Assembly: GCA_028284045.1 (NCBI GenBank)
Contig: JANQSN010000005.1
Span: 1-64,000 of the forward strand
DNA length: 64,000 bases
Reading direction: 5' to 3'
Source: Alphaproteobacteria bacterium
Lineage (GTDB): Bacteria; Pseudomonadota; Alphaproteobacteria; DSM-16000; Inquilinaceae
The notes beneath the pieces are model-generated. The model saw only the letters and a list, made by a program, of their open reading frames with translations. It made no database searches and was not told where the DNA came from. Position numbers and translations under genes: made by a program. This document shows positions 37,280-45,908 of this stretch, piece by piece (the stretch's first letter is position 1; the number at the start of each line of letters is the position of its first letter).

Positions 37280-39757
37280 TCAGTCCGGCGCATCTGCATC
37301 CAGGATCTCAACGATCGGACCCAGCAGGTCTTCGTCGACCGACCGTCCGGTGGCGTTGAACACCTCTCGATAGTTGCCGACAACGGTCGCCATCAACGAG
37401 GCAAAGGCGGCCGAGTTGCGCAGGAAGAACGGCCGCAGACTCCGGACCGCCTCTTCCGTCGCCGCCAGCGCCTCCTTGCGCCGTCCGAGACCCCATAAGC
37501 GATTGCCCAGGTTGGTGAGCGACCGAACCAGATCGGGCGTTGAGACATCCGGACGGGTGCGCGCCAAGCCGCGGCAGAGTTCCACAGCCTCCCGAGCCGC
37601 CGCCAGCGCCTCCTCCGACCGACCGACACCCGACAGGCGGATGCCCAGGTTGTTAAGCGACGCGGCCAGGTCGGCCGAGAAGGCTTCTGGGCGGGCGCGA
37701 GCCAGGGCGCGGCGGAACTCCACGGCCTCCTGCGTGACCGACAGCGCTTCCTCCCGCTGGCCGACGGCCGAAAGAGCGTTGCCCAGGTTGTTGAGTGACC
37801 GGGCTAGATGGTGAGTGAAGGCGTCTGGATGAGTGTCCGTAAGGTTCCGATATAGCTGAACTGCTTCCTGGATTGCCGCCAACGCCGCCTCATGTCGGCC
37901 GACGTCCGACAGCATCTTCCCAAGATTGTTGAGAGACACCGCAAGGTTGTGCGTGAAGGCGTCCGGACGGTCCCGCGCTAGGTCACGGAAGTGCTCCGTA
38001 GCCTCCTGCGTTACCGCAAGCGCCTCTTCCTGAAGGCCAAGATCTGCCAGATCACCGCCCAGATTGATGAGAGATCGTGCCAAATCGGGCGTGAAGACGT
38101 CCGGATGGGCGTCCGCAAGGGCGCGGCGAAGTTCCACAGCTTCTTGCGTCGCCGCCAGCGCCTCTTCTCGTCGCCCAAGAGCAGACAGATCGACGCCTAA
38201 GTTGGTGAGTGACCGAGCGAGGTGAGACGTGAAGGCATCCGGTTCGAGATCCGCAAGGGCTCGGTGGAGTTCCACGGCCTCCTGCGTCGCCGCCAGCGCC
38301 GCCTCCCTCTCACCAAGATCAGATAGATGCACACTCAGGTTGCCCAGCAGCCGGGCGCGGTCTTCCGGGTTGGCTGCCTGATCCGCCAGAACCGACAAAA
38401 CGGCCGCCCCGAAGCCCGCTGCCCAGTGCGGCGCCCGCTGTTTGACGGTCACCTCGAACGCCGCCGCACGCGTCGGGTCGCGGCGCAGCATCTCGGCCAG
38501 GCACACGTCCAGGGGATGGCTGCCGTGTGCCGTGCGCTCCAACGCCGCCAGGTCGTAGAAGATGCGGCTGAGGCGATCGCCCAGGGTGGCGGCGCCGTCC
38601 CGCAGTGCCGGGAACAGCCAGTCGGGCAGGCGATCATGGCCGACAGGCAAGGCTTTCGGGAACAGGGCGAGGTCGACGAAGGCGGCCGCCGGGCGGTCCG
38701 GCTGCAACGGTGCCAGGCGTCCATCGCGCCACCAGGACGTCCCGCTCAGCAGGTCGACGACGTCGCCTGCGGGCGCCTGGGCGGCACCGGCGGAGACCAG
38801 TTCCCGGATCGCTGGCGGCGCCAAGCCGTCGGCCAGCACCGCTAGGGCCAACAGCCGTTCCAGACCAGCGTCGCCGAGGCCCACCGCCTTGGAGGCGTGG
38901 TGCACCCGCCGACGCTCCCGCCGTGCCAGGTCACGCAGCAGGTCGCCGCCGCCCAGGCCGAATGGGTCGTCGGGTGCCAGCACCGCATGCACGGCGGCGG
39001 CGGCGGCGAACAGCGGCAGGGCATTCTCCGGTGACCGCGCCAGCCAGTCCGCCGCTGTCGACAGGTCGGGCAGCGCGCACCCGGCTTCCTGCGCGAAGTT
39101 TCCTACCGCTTCTTTGATCAAGCCCAGCGCATCCGCCTGTGCCAAGGAGTCCGGTACCGCGACGGCCTGGCGGGCGAAGCGGCCTTCCATCACCTCAGCC
39201 TCCCGCTCCCACGCCTGCGCGGATCGGCGCGATAGCAGGAGCAGGCGGATCGGGTAGGGGCCGTCCTGCCAGTCGGCCAGACGGGCGAGCAGCGCATGGG
39301 TGCGCACTGGCTGCTCTTCGGGGTAGTCGAGGATCAGGAACAGGCCCGGCGGATCGACGTCGAACAGCACGGCCTCGCTGCGCGGCAGGAAGCCGGCGGT
39401 CCAGCCCTCCGCCCTCAGCTCGCGGGCCACGGTCGCGGCGAGGCGCGTCTTGCCCGCGCCGCCCTCACCCGTCACCAGCCGGACAGTCGCCGCCTGCGTG
39501 GGGCTACGCGCCCATTCCAGGATCGCCTGCCGCTCCGCGTCGCGGCCGTACAGTGTCTCCACCAGGCCGTAATCCCAGCGCAGCACGCGGAACAGGTCGG
39601 GTTCACCGTCTTCGAAGGCCTCGGCGAGCGAATGGGCGGGCAGCACCGGCTGGGTCGCCGGCGGCATGCCGGTCGGTGACGGAACGCCACCGCCGGCGCC
39701 GTTGGCCTGCGCAATGTTGCCGCCAAAGCTGAAGGCGAACTGATGCAACGACCCCAT
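37280..39757 (-). CDS. STAND-type NTPase with TPR sensor array
   Basis: An 825-residue cytosolic protein. Walker A is GEGGAGKT (about residue 96-103) and Walker B is LFLILDYPEE, with the acidic pair expected in STAND NTPases. A mixed helical region follows. Seven TPR-like units of 48 residues then repeat (core LxNLGxxLxxLGxxEEALAATQEAVE); the DNA shows the same 144-bp period. STAND proteins are switches: the TPR array senses a ligand, the NTPase oligomerises and an effector acts. No obvious nuclease, protease or TIR effector is visible; the short N-terminus (FAFSFGGNIAQANG) is Gly/Ala-rich. It follows a small membrane-protein gene by 9 bp, which may be the effector. Confidence 0.8.
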   Translation of the reverse strand: MGSLHQFAFSFGGNIAQANGAGGGVPSPTGMPPATQPVLPAHSLAEAFEDGEPDLFRVLRWDYGLVETLYGRDAERQAILEWARSPTQAATVRLVTGEGGAGKTRLAATVARELRAEGWTAGFLPRSEAVLFDVDPPGLFLILDYPEEQPVRTHALLARLADWQDGPYPIRLLLLSRRSAQAWEREAEVMEGRFARQAVAVPDSLAQADALGLIKEAVGNFAQEAGCALPDLSTAADWLARSPENALPLFAAAAAVHAVLAPDDPFGLGGGDLLRDLARRERRRVHHASKAVGLGDAGLERLLALAVLADGLAPPAIRELVSAGAAQAPAGDVVDLLSGTSWWRDGRLAPLQPDRPAAAFVDLALFPKALPVGHDRLPDWLFPALRDGAATLGDRLSRIFYDLAALERTAHGSHPLDVCLAEMLRRDPTRAAAFEVTVKQRAPHWAAGFGAAVLSVLADQAANPEDRARLLGNLSVHLSDLGEREAALAATQEAVELHRALADLEPDAFTSHLARSLTNLGVDLSALGRREEALAATQEAVELRRALADAHPDVFTPDLARSLINLGGDLADLGLQEEALAVTQEATEHFRDLARDRPDAFTHNLAVSLNNLGKMLSDVGRHEAALAAIQEAVQLYRNLTDTHPDAFTHHLARSLNNLGNALSAVGQREEALSVTQEAVEFRRALARARPEAFSADLAASLNNLGIRLSGVGRSEEALAAAREAVELCRGLARTRPDVSTPDLVRSLTNLGNRLWGLGRRKEALAATEEAVRSLRPFFLRNSAAFASLMATVVGNYREVFNATGRSVDEDLLGPIVEILDADAPD

Positions 39758-39766
39758 CGCCCAGCC

Positions 39767-40024
39767 CTACCCGACCGCCAGGCCAATCAGGCCGACCGCC
39801 AGGCCGGCCACCGAAAGGCCCAAGCCGATCCAGTCGCGGGGCGTGCGCCCGCGCGCACCGCTGAGGCCGGCACCGACATGGGTCATGGTCTGGCGGACGT
39901 CGCCGAACACGCTGATGCCGGTTTGGGTGTACCGCGTGTCCGGGCGGCGCGTCCCGCCCGCAACGGCGATGCCGACGACCACAAGAAGACCACCGGCGAT
40001 CATCAGTAGCAGGCCGTCGACCAC
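39767..40024 (-). CDS. Small two-helix membrane protein upstream of the STAND NTPase
   Basis: An 85-residue protein starting at GTG 40024 after GGGAGGGGTGCA. Helix 1 (LLLMIAGGLLVVVGIAVAGG) and helix 2 (IGLGLSVAGLAVGLIGLAVG) flank a polar loop of about 45 residues (TRRPDTRYTQTGISVFGDVR and beyond). Both helices are glycine-rich, which favours packing into oligomers. The gene sits 9 bp before the STAND/TPR gene. It has no family I recognise. Confidence 0.6.
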   Translation of the reverse strand: MVDGLLLMIAGGLLVVVGIAVAGGTRRPDTRYTQTGISVFGDVRQTMTHVGAGLSGARGRTPRDWIGLGLSVAGLAVGLIGLAVG

Positions 40025-40124
40025 TGCACCCCTCCCGGCTGTCCTCTTCGCACAGCAGGATAGCGCAAATGGCCGGACTGACGGCAAGATCGCCGTCTCG
40101 CGCGCCGGAACCGCCGCAATACCC

Positions 40125-41912
40125 CTACAACGCCTCGTTGAAATCCGCGATCAGGGAGGCGATGCGGGCGATGTCGCTCTGGTCCATGATGACGTCGGCG
40201 CGGCGGCGGGCGGCCAGCGCGTCGAGTTGGCGGACGCGTTGCTTGATGCGCAACAGCGAACTGGTCGACATCGAGAGATCCCGGATGCCGAGGCCGATCA
40301 GCAGGGCCGTCAGCCGGGCATCGCCGGCCATCTCGCCGCACACGCTGAGCGGAATGCGCGCGCGCAAGGCCGCCTGGGTGGTGAACTGAACCAGGCGCAG
40401 GACGGCGGGGTGCAGAGGCTCGTACAGCTCCGCCACCTGCTCGTCGCCGCGGTCGATGGCCAGCGTGTACTGGATCAGGTCGTTGGTGCCGAGCGCGAAG
40501 AAATCGCATTCCCGGGCCAAAGCGTCGGCGGCCAGCGCCGCGCCGGGGATCTCGATCATCGCACCCAAGGGCGGCACCGGATCGGCGATCGCCACCCGCC
40601 GGCGCTCCAGCCGCCGCACCACGCGGTCGAGGATCGCCTTGGCCTGGCGGAGCTGGCCCTGCGTCGCCACCATCGGCAACAGGATGCGCACCGGCCCCAG
40701 GGCGCCGGCCCGCAGCATCGCGGCGAACTGGGCCTCCAGCAGGCTCGGCTCCTTCAGCGACAGCCGGATCGCCCGCGCGCCCAAGGCCGGGTTGCTGGAC
40801 GGCGGAAAGCGGTCGCCCAGGGCGGAGGCCAGCTTCTCCCCGCCGACATCCAGCGTGCGCAGGGTCACCGGGCGACCCTGCATGCCCTCCACCACCGCAC
40901 GCAGGGTCTCGAACTGCTCATCCTCCGTCGGCACGTCGCTGCGGTTCATGAAGGAGAACTCGGTGCGCAGCAGGCCCACCCCCTCCGCCGCCACATCCAA
41001 GGCCGCCGCCACCTCGTGCGGCAGGTCGATATTCGCCTGGAGATGCACCGCCTCATGGTCGCGGGTCACCGACGGCACGGCGATCAGGGCGCGGAGCTGG
41101 GCGCGCTCCGCCGCCATGCGGGCCTGGCGGTGGCGGAAATGCTCCAGCGTGGCGGGGTCCGGGTCGACCACCACCTGGCCCGCGGTGCCGTCGACGACGA
41201 TGGTCTGGCCGGATTCGATCCCATGCAGCAGCCCGGCGACGCCCAGCACCGCCGGCAGGCCCAGCGAGCGGGCCATGATCGCGGTATGCCCCTCCGCCCC
41301 GCCCAGCACGGTGGCGAAGCCGCCGATGCGCTCCGGGTCCATCAGCGCGGTGTCGGCCGGGGTCACCTCCTCCGCCAGCACGACGGCGTCCGGCGCCATC
41401 GCGGAATAGGTCGGGTAGCGGCGGTCCACCAGGTTGCGGATCAGCCGGCTGCCGACGTCGCGGATGTCCTGCACCCGGCCGGCCAGATAGCTGTCGTCCA
41501 TCGCGGCGAACTGGCGGACGATGAAGGCCAGTTCCGCCTGCACCGCCCATTCCGCGTTCAGCCGGTGTTCGGCGATGCGCCGGGCGACGCCGCGCACCAG
41601 GCGGCTGTCGCTGACGATGGCGAGATGCGCCTCCAGGAGATAGCGGATCTCCTCCGCCGCCGATTCCGGCAGGCCGGCGGCCTTGTTCATCAGCTTGCGG
41701 AGCTGGCGGCGCGCCTTCGCCGTGGCGTCGGCGAAGCGGCGGCCCTCGTCCGCCACCTCGTCGGGCGGCACGAAGTATTCCGGCACCCGCGCCAGGCCGC
41801 TTTCGATGACATGCGCCGGGCCGATCGCCACCCCCGGGGAGACGGCGAGGCCGGTCAGCACCCGCTCGCGCGACGACGCGGGATCGCGGCGCGGCGGCGG
41901 CTCAGTCCTCAT
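40125..41912 (-). CDS. ptsI: Phosphoenolpyruvate-protein phosphotransferase (Enzyme I)
   Basis: A 595-residue Enzyme I that takes phosphate from PEP and passes it to HPr. The phosphoryl-His is in GGAEGHTAIMAR; PEP-binding motifs ANIDLPHE, LLRTEFSFMNRS and LGTNDLIQYTLA are present. There is no N-terminal GAF domain, unlike nitrogen-type PtsP, but the gene order (EIIA-Man, HPr, EI, with HprK) is that of the alphaproteobacterial regulatory PTS, which often lacks sugar permeases. The ATG 41912 overlaps the HPr gene by 11 bases; the frame is open to 41930. Confidence 0.95.
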   Translation of the reverse strand: MRTEPPPRRDPASSRERVLTGLAVSPGVAIGPAHVIESGLARVPEYFVPPDEVADEGRRFADATAKARRQLRKLMNKAAGLPESAAEEIRYLLEAHLAIVSDSRLVRGVARRIAEHRLNAEWAVQAELAFIVRQFAAMDDSYLAGRVQDIRDVGSRLIRNLVDRRYPTYSAMAPDAVVLAEEVTPADTALMDPERIGGFATVLGGAEGHTAIMARSLGLPAVLGVAGLLHGIESGQTIVVDGTAGQVVVDPDPATLEHFRHRQARMAAERAQLRALIAVPSVTRDHEAVHLQANIDLPHEVAAALDVAAEGVGLLRTEFSFMNRSDVPTEDEQFETLRAVVEGMQGRPVTLRTLDVGGEKLASALGDRFPPSSNPALGARAIRLSLKEPSLLEAQFAAMLRAGALGPVRILLPMVATQGQLRQAKAILDRVVRRLERRRVAIADPVPPLGAMIEIPGAALAADALARECDFFALGTNDLIQYTLAIDRGDEQVAELYEPLHPAVLRLVQFTTQAALRARIPLSVCGEMAGDARLTALLIGLGIRDLSMSTSSLLRIKQRVRQLDALAARRRADVIMDQSDIARIASLIADFNEAL

Positions 41913-42249
41913 CGAACAGGCGATCGACAAGCTGGGCCAGCGCCGACGCGGCCGCCACCGCCTCCGGCCCGTCGACGGTCAGCGAGATCTCGCTGCCGCA
42001 GCCCGCCGCCAGCATCATCAGGCCCATGATCGATTCGCCGCCGACGGTCATGCCGTCGCGGGTGACCGCGACCGACGCGTCGAACTGCCCGGCCAGCTTG
42101 ACGAATTTCGCCGCCGCCCGGGCGTGCAGGCCGCGCCGGTTGCGGATGGCGACGGTGCGCTGGATCGCCGTATCGGACAGGCCGCCGGCGCCCTCGGCAC
42201 CCTCGCCCGGGGTGGCGTGGCGGCCGGCCTCCCCCTCGAATTCAGCCAT
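41902..42249 (-). CDS. ptsH: Phosphocarrier protein HPr
   Basis: A 115-residue HPr with a 25-residue N-terminal extension. The active-site His is in RRGLHARAAAKF, and the regulatory Ser is in GESIMGLMMLAAG, the site that HprK phosphorylates. It sits between EIIA and EI genes; its end overlaps EI by 11 bases. Confidence 0.95.
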   Translation of the reverse strand: MAEFEGEAGRHATPGEGAEGAGGLSDTAIQRTVAIRNRRGLHARAAAKFVKLAGQFDASVAVTRDGMTVGGESIMGLMMLAAGCGSEISLTVDGPEAVAAASALAQLVDRLFDED

Positions 42250-42348
42250 TTCCTCCCCCGAATCTCATTTTTGGCGGATCGATGCGCAGGGCAGATCAGG
42301 GGGGTTGCTGCCCGGTTGCGCGGTATCGATCCCTAATCGTCCACACCG

Positions 42349-42846
42349 CTATTGTCCGTCGGCCAGCAGGGCCGAGGCGACGTTGATGTATTTGACCCCA
42401 GCATCGCGCGCCGCGGCAACCGCCCGCGGCAGGCTCTCGCTGACCCGTACCGAGGCCAGCTTGATCAGCATCGGCAGATTGATGCCGGCGATCACCTCGA
42501 TGCGCTGCTTCTCCATCACCGAGATCGCCAGGTTGGACGGCGTGCCGCCGAACATATCGGTCAGCAGGACGACGCCGCGGCCCCGGTCCACCGCCGCGAC
42601 GCGGTCGAGGATCTCCCGGCGGCGCTGCTCCATATCGTCGTCAGGGCCGATGCAGACGGCGGCAATGCCCTCCTGCGGGCCGACCACATGCTCCAGGGCG
42701 GCGATGAACTCTTCGGCCAGCCGGCCATGGGTCACCAGCACCAGGCCGATCGTGTCGCTCGCCGCCGCCGTTTCCGACGGTCCCCCTTGGGCAGGCGCCA
42801 ACGCGTCACCAGGGCCGCGATCGGAGGGTGTGTGGTTGCCCGTCAT
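42349..42846 (-). CDS. PTS EIIA component, mannose family
   Basis: A 165-residue cytosolic protein of the EIIA-Man fold. The phosphoacceptor His is in VLVTHGRLAEEF; LLTDMFGGTPSNLA and INLPMLIKLA are the other family boxes. In alphaproteobacteria this EIIA works in a regulatory phosphorelay, not sugar transport. The first 30 residues are low-complexity. ATG 42846 has AGGACGG just upstream; TTG 42879, overlapping rapZ, is the longer option. Confidence 0.93.
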   Translation of the reverse strand: MTGNHTPSDRGPGDALAPAQGGPSETAAASDTIGLVLVTHGRLAEEFIAALEHVVGPQEGIAAVCIGPDDDMEQRRREILDRVAAVDRGRGVVLLTDMFGGTPSNLAISVMEKQRIEVIAGINLPMLIKLASVRVSESLPRAVAAARDAGVKYINVASALLADGQ

Positions 42847-42871
42847 CCGTCCTGCTCCAGCCTTCGCCGAT

Positions 42872-43792
42872 CTAATCAACCACCAGATCGCGATGCGTCA
42901 AGCCGACCGATACGCCGGCCTCGCCCAACCATCGGGCGAGCCGCTCGCTGACATAGACGCTGCGGTGCCGGCCGCCGCTGCAGCCGACGGCGATGGTCAG
43001 ATAGCTCTTGCCTTCGCGCGCATAGCGCGGCAACAGCGGGCCGATCAGGCTGGTCAGTCCCTCGAAGAACCGCGGGAAGTCGGGATCGGACGCCACCGCC
43101 CGGCCCACCGGCTCGTCCAGGCCCGACATCGGCCGCAAGGCGGGGTCCCAATGCGGGTTCTTCAAGAAGCGGACATCGAACACCAGGTCGGCCTCCCGCG
43201 GCAGGCCCGCGCGGTAGGAGAACGAGGTGAGGAAGACCAGAAGGCCCGGATCGCCGGTCAGGCGAAACTGACCATGGATGTGGCGGCGCAGATCGGGGGT
43301 CGCGGACAGCGAGGTATCGATCACCAGATCCGCCTGGTCGCGGATCGGCGCCAGCGTTCTCAGCTCGTAGAGGATGCCGTCGGCGACCGGCCGGTCGAGC
43401 GCCCGCGGATGGCGCCGCCTTGTTTCGGTAAACCGCCGCTGCAGCACCTCGACATCGGCGACGATGAAGGCCAGGCGTACCGACAAGTCGGCCCGAGCCT
43501 TCAGCGCGGCGATCTGGTCGAGGAAGGTGTCGGCGGCGAAGCCGCGGGTCCGGCTGTCGACCACGACGGCCAGGGGCCGGCCGGCCTGGTCCGCCCCGTC
43601 CACCAGGGCCGACAGAAGCTTCAGCGGGACGTTGTCGATCGCCTCGTAGCCGAGGTCCTCCAGGCATTTCAGCGCGGTGGACAGCCCCGCCCCGGACAAC
43701 CCGGTCAGCACCACCACCGGACGGCGCGGGTCCGCCCGATCCTCAAGGTCGGCCGCCGGGCCGTCCGCGGCCGCCTCGCCTGCCTCATGCAT
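42872..43792 (-). CDS. rapZ: RapZ-family nucleotide-binding protein
   Basis: A 306-residue protein of the RapZ/YvcJ family, which in E. coli binds small RNAs to control glucosamine-6-phosphate synthase. The C-terminal domain (GCSGGRHRSVYVSERLARWL; HRDLVVD) is intact. The Walker A motif reads GLSGAGLST, with Leu where Lys is expected; the codon is CTG. The Walker B-like segment LAFIVADVEVLQRRF is present. The gene is next to hprK, as in many alphaproteobacteria. Nucleotide binding may be weak or altered. Confidence 0.92.
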   Translation of the reverse strand: MHEAGEAAADGPAADLEDRADPRRPVVVLTGLSGAGLSTALKCLEDLGYEAIDNVPLKLLSALVDGADQAGRPLAVVVDSRTRGFAADTFLDQIAALKARADLSVRLAFIVADVEVLQRRFTETRRRHPRALDRPVADGILYELRTLAPIRDQADLVIDTSLSATPDLRRHIHGQFRLTGDPGLLVFLTSFSYRAGLPREADLVFDVRFLKNPHWDPALRPMSGLDEPVGRAVASDPDFPRFFEGLTSLIGPLLPRYAREGKSYLTIAVGCSGGRHRSVYVSERLARWLGEAGVSVGLTHRDLVVD

Positions 43793-43861
43793 CGCCCCGG
43801 TCTTCCCCGCTAGCAGGCTCTCCGGGATCGAGGGGAAGAGACCCGTCTCCCCGATCCCGAC

Positions 43862-44425
43862 TCAGCGCGACGGCCAGCCCTCCACCAGAAGGGGCCATGC
43901 CGGCTCCGTTGTAAAGCGGGCGGCGGCCACCGCCAACCACAGCAATGCCGCGGCGTCGGGTCGCCACGGGTCGAGGGTCAACAGCGGCAGGGCGACGCCC
44001 GCCAAAACGGTCTCAGCCGGCGCCGGCAGCCGTTCCGGCGGGGCTGCGGCGTCCAGGCGGACCACCAGCACCAGTGGCGCCGCCCGGTCATGGGCCAGCC
44101 GCGCCAGCCCGGCGCCGCGCACCTCGATCCACCCGGCCAGCGATTGCACGGGACGGGCGAACACCACCCCGTCCACGGCTGCGACCCGCACCCGGTCGTC
44201 GGCGACCAGACGGCCGCCGCCGGCGATCAGCCGCAAGGCCAGCGACGACTTACCCGACCCCGCCGGGCCGGTCAGCAGCACGCCTTTGCCGTGGCACGCG
44301 ACGGCCGTCGCGTGCAGCCCGGCCGGCGCGCCACCGCGGTCCGGGGCGGCCGGCGGCGGCTCAGCTCCCGGCGGCAAGGTCCAGGCTGTAGGTCGACTGC
44401 CCGTCGAAGACATAGACGCGGACAT
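43862..44425 (-). CDS. hprK: HPr kinase/phosphorylase, short (C-terminal domain) form
   Basis: A 187-residue protein holding only the kinase domain. The P-loop is GPAGSGKSS; LVADDRVRVAAV is the metal-binding region; IEVRGAGLARL is the HPr-binding loop. Short forms are usual in alphaproteobacteria, where the kinase acts on HPr-Ser in the ChvG/ChvI-PTS network. The start is unclear: the frame overlaps the SH3/PPC gene by 65 bases, and the first 35 residues are not family-like. The true start may be near the LHATAV segment. Confidence 0.85.
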   Translation of the reverse strand: MSASMSSTGSRPTAWTLPPGAEPPPAAPDRGGAPAGLHATAVACHGKGVLLTGPAGSGKSSLALRLIAGGGRLVADDRVRVAAVDGVVFARPVQSLAGWIEVRGAGLARLAHDRAAPLVLVVRLDAAAPPERLPAPAETVLAGVALPLLTLDPWRPDAAALLWLAVAAARFTTEPAWPLLVEGWPSR

Positions 44426-45842
44426 AGTAGGTGCCGGACATCAGCGACCACTCTAGCCACTCGTCCTCCCGGCCGGGGTTGAGGGAGCTGGCCAGCACCG
44501 TCGAGCCGTCGCCGTCCAGCAATTCGACATCGACATCCGAGGCCAGCCCGGACAGCTCGACCGTCAGCATCTGCGGCGCGTCCACGGTGACGGCATAGAA
44601 GTCCTGTTCGTCGCCCGGCCCCACCCAGTCGGAGAAGGTCTCCGCCTGCCCCGCCGTCAGGGTCACCGGCCGCGCCTCGCCGACGCTGTTGCCGGCGTTG
44701 TCCTCCGGCATCGGGCCGGCGGCGACGGCGGCGACGCTGACCTCATAGTCGGTGCTGCCGGAGAACGGCACGACGACGACGTAGTAGGTGCCGGGCGACA
44801 CCTGGGTCTCCATCCACTCGTCGCTGCTGCCGCCCTCGGCGGAGGAGGCCAGGACCGTCCCGAAATCGTCCTCCAGGCTGATATCGGCGTCGTCGCTGAG
44901 GCCGCCCATGGTCACCGTCACGGTCGAGCGCTCGGTGACGGAGAAGGCGTAGACATCCGCCGGATCGCCCGGGCCGACCCATTCCGACACGGTGGCCCCG
45001 CCGCCGGTCAGGTCGCCGAGATCGGTCGCCGCGGCCGGCTCGTCGCCCACCGTATCGTCGGGCGGCGGATCGCCGGGCAGGCCGGTCAGGGTCAGCGAAT
45101 AGGGCGTCTCGCCCTCATACATATAGACCTCGATGAAGTAGAAGCCGGGCGCCACCGTCAGGAAGAAGGCCTCGTCCGACGATCCGGCGGCCGCGCTGTC
45201 GGTCATATACTCGCCATTGCCGTCCAACAGCGTGATGTCCGCGTCGGCCTGCAGGCCGGTCAGCGTCGCCTCCAGCTCCGTCCAGTCGGAGACCTCGAAG
45301 CTGTAGAAGTCGGAGACGTCCTCGGGCCCGACGAAGGCCTGGCGGGTGATCGGCTGGGCGCCCAGCAAGCCCAGCGGCTGGGCCGCGTCCATGGAGTTGT
45401 CGGCCGAGGCGACGAACCCACCCTCGCCCGGCGCCGCGCCGTCGCCGCCCGGCAGCATCACCCGCATCGGCTCCAGCACCGGCTGCCAGACATAGCCGAC
45501 GGCCCCGTCGTCGAGTTCGACGCGATACCAGGGGCCGGTGGCGACCCGGCCGGTGACGAAGATCTGGTCGCCGAAGTCCAAGGTCGCCAGGCGCTCGCTG
45601 GCCGCATCCGGTTCCGCCCGCACCGCCGCACTGACCCAGGTGACGAAATAGGGACCGTCGATCGGCTCGGCGATCACGACCGCGTCGGCGTCGCTCTCCG
45701 ACGGGTCGTCCGTCTGCGCGGTGGCCGGGCCGGCGGCCAGGGCGATGACCAGGGCACCGGCGGCGACCGGGGCCAGCGCGCGGATGCGCCCGGCGCGCGG
45801 CCGCACCGGGAGGCCGCAGCCGGCACCGTCTTGATCTGTCAT
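44361..45842 (-). CDS. Exported SH3 and PPC-domain protein
   Basis: A 493-residue protein with a late, arginine-preceded signal peptide (hydrophobic core ALAPVAAGALVIALA, ending TAQ at about 43). An SH3-like domain (about 60-125: VTWVSAAVRAEPDAASERLA; PWYRVELDDGAVGYVW) is followed by three pre-peptidase C-terminal (PPC) domains. Each of these has FYSF/VYAF, then ITLLDGNG-like and GTYYVRVY-like strands. PPC domains usually accompany secreted enzymes; no catalytic domain is present. It lies in the middle of the ChvI-ChvG-HprK-RapZ cluster, so a periplasmic sensing role for ChvG is inferred. Confidence 0.85.
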   Translation of the reverse strand: MTDQDGAGCGLPVRPRAGRIRALAPVAAGALVIALAAGPATAQTDDPSESDADAVVIAEPIDGPYFVTWVSAAVRAEPDAASERLATLDFGDQIFVTGRVATGPWYRVELDDGAVGYVWQPVLEPMRVMLPGGDGAAPGEGGFVASADNSMDAAQPLGLLGAQPITRQAFVGPEDVSDFYSFEVSDWTELEATLTGLQADADITLLDGNGEYMTDSAAAGSSDEAFFLTVAPGFYFIEVYMYEGETPYSLTLTGLPGDPPPDDTVGDEPAAATDLGDLTGGGATVSEWVGPGDPADVYAFSVTERSTVTVTMGGLSDDADISLEDDFGTVLASSAEGGSSDEWMETQVSPGTYYVVVVPFSGSTDYEVSVAAVAAGPMPEDNAGNSVGEARPVTLTAGQAETFSDWVGPGDEQDFYAVTVDAPQMLTVELSGLASDVDVELLDGDGSTVLASSLNPGREDEWLEWSLMSGTYYVRVYVFDGQSTYSLDLAAGS

Positions 45843-45908
45843 CGGTCGAGTCCTTGTTGAAGAGAGTATCGAGGGTCGTCGGCCCAGTCGGTCGGGGTCA
45901 CGCGCACT

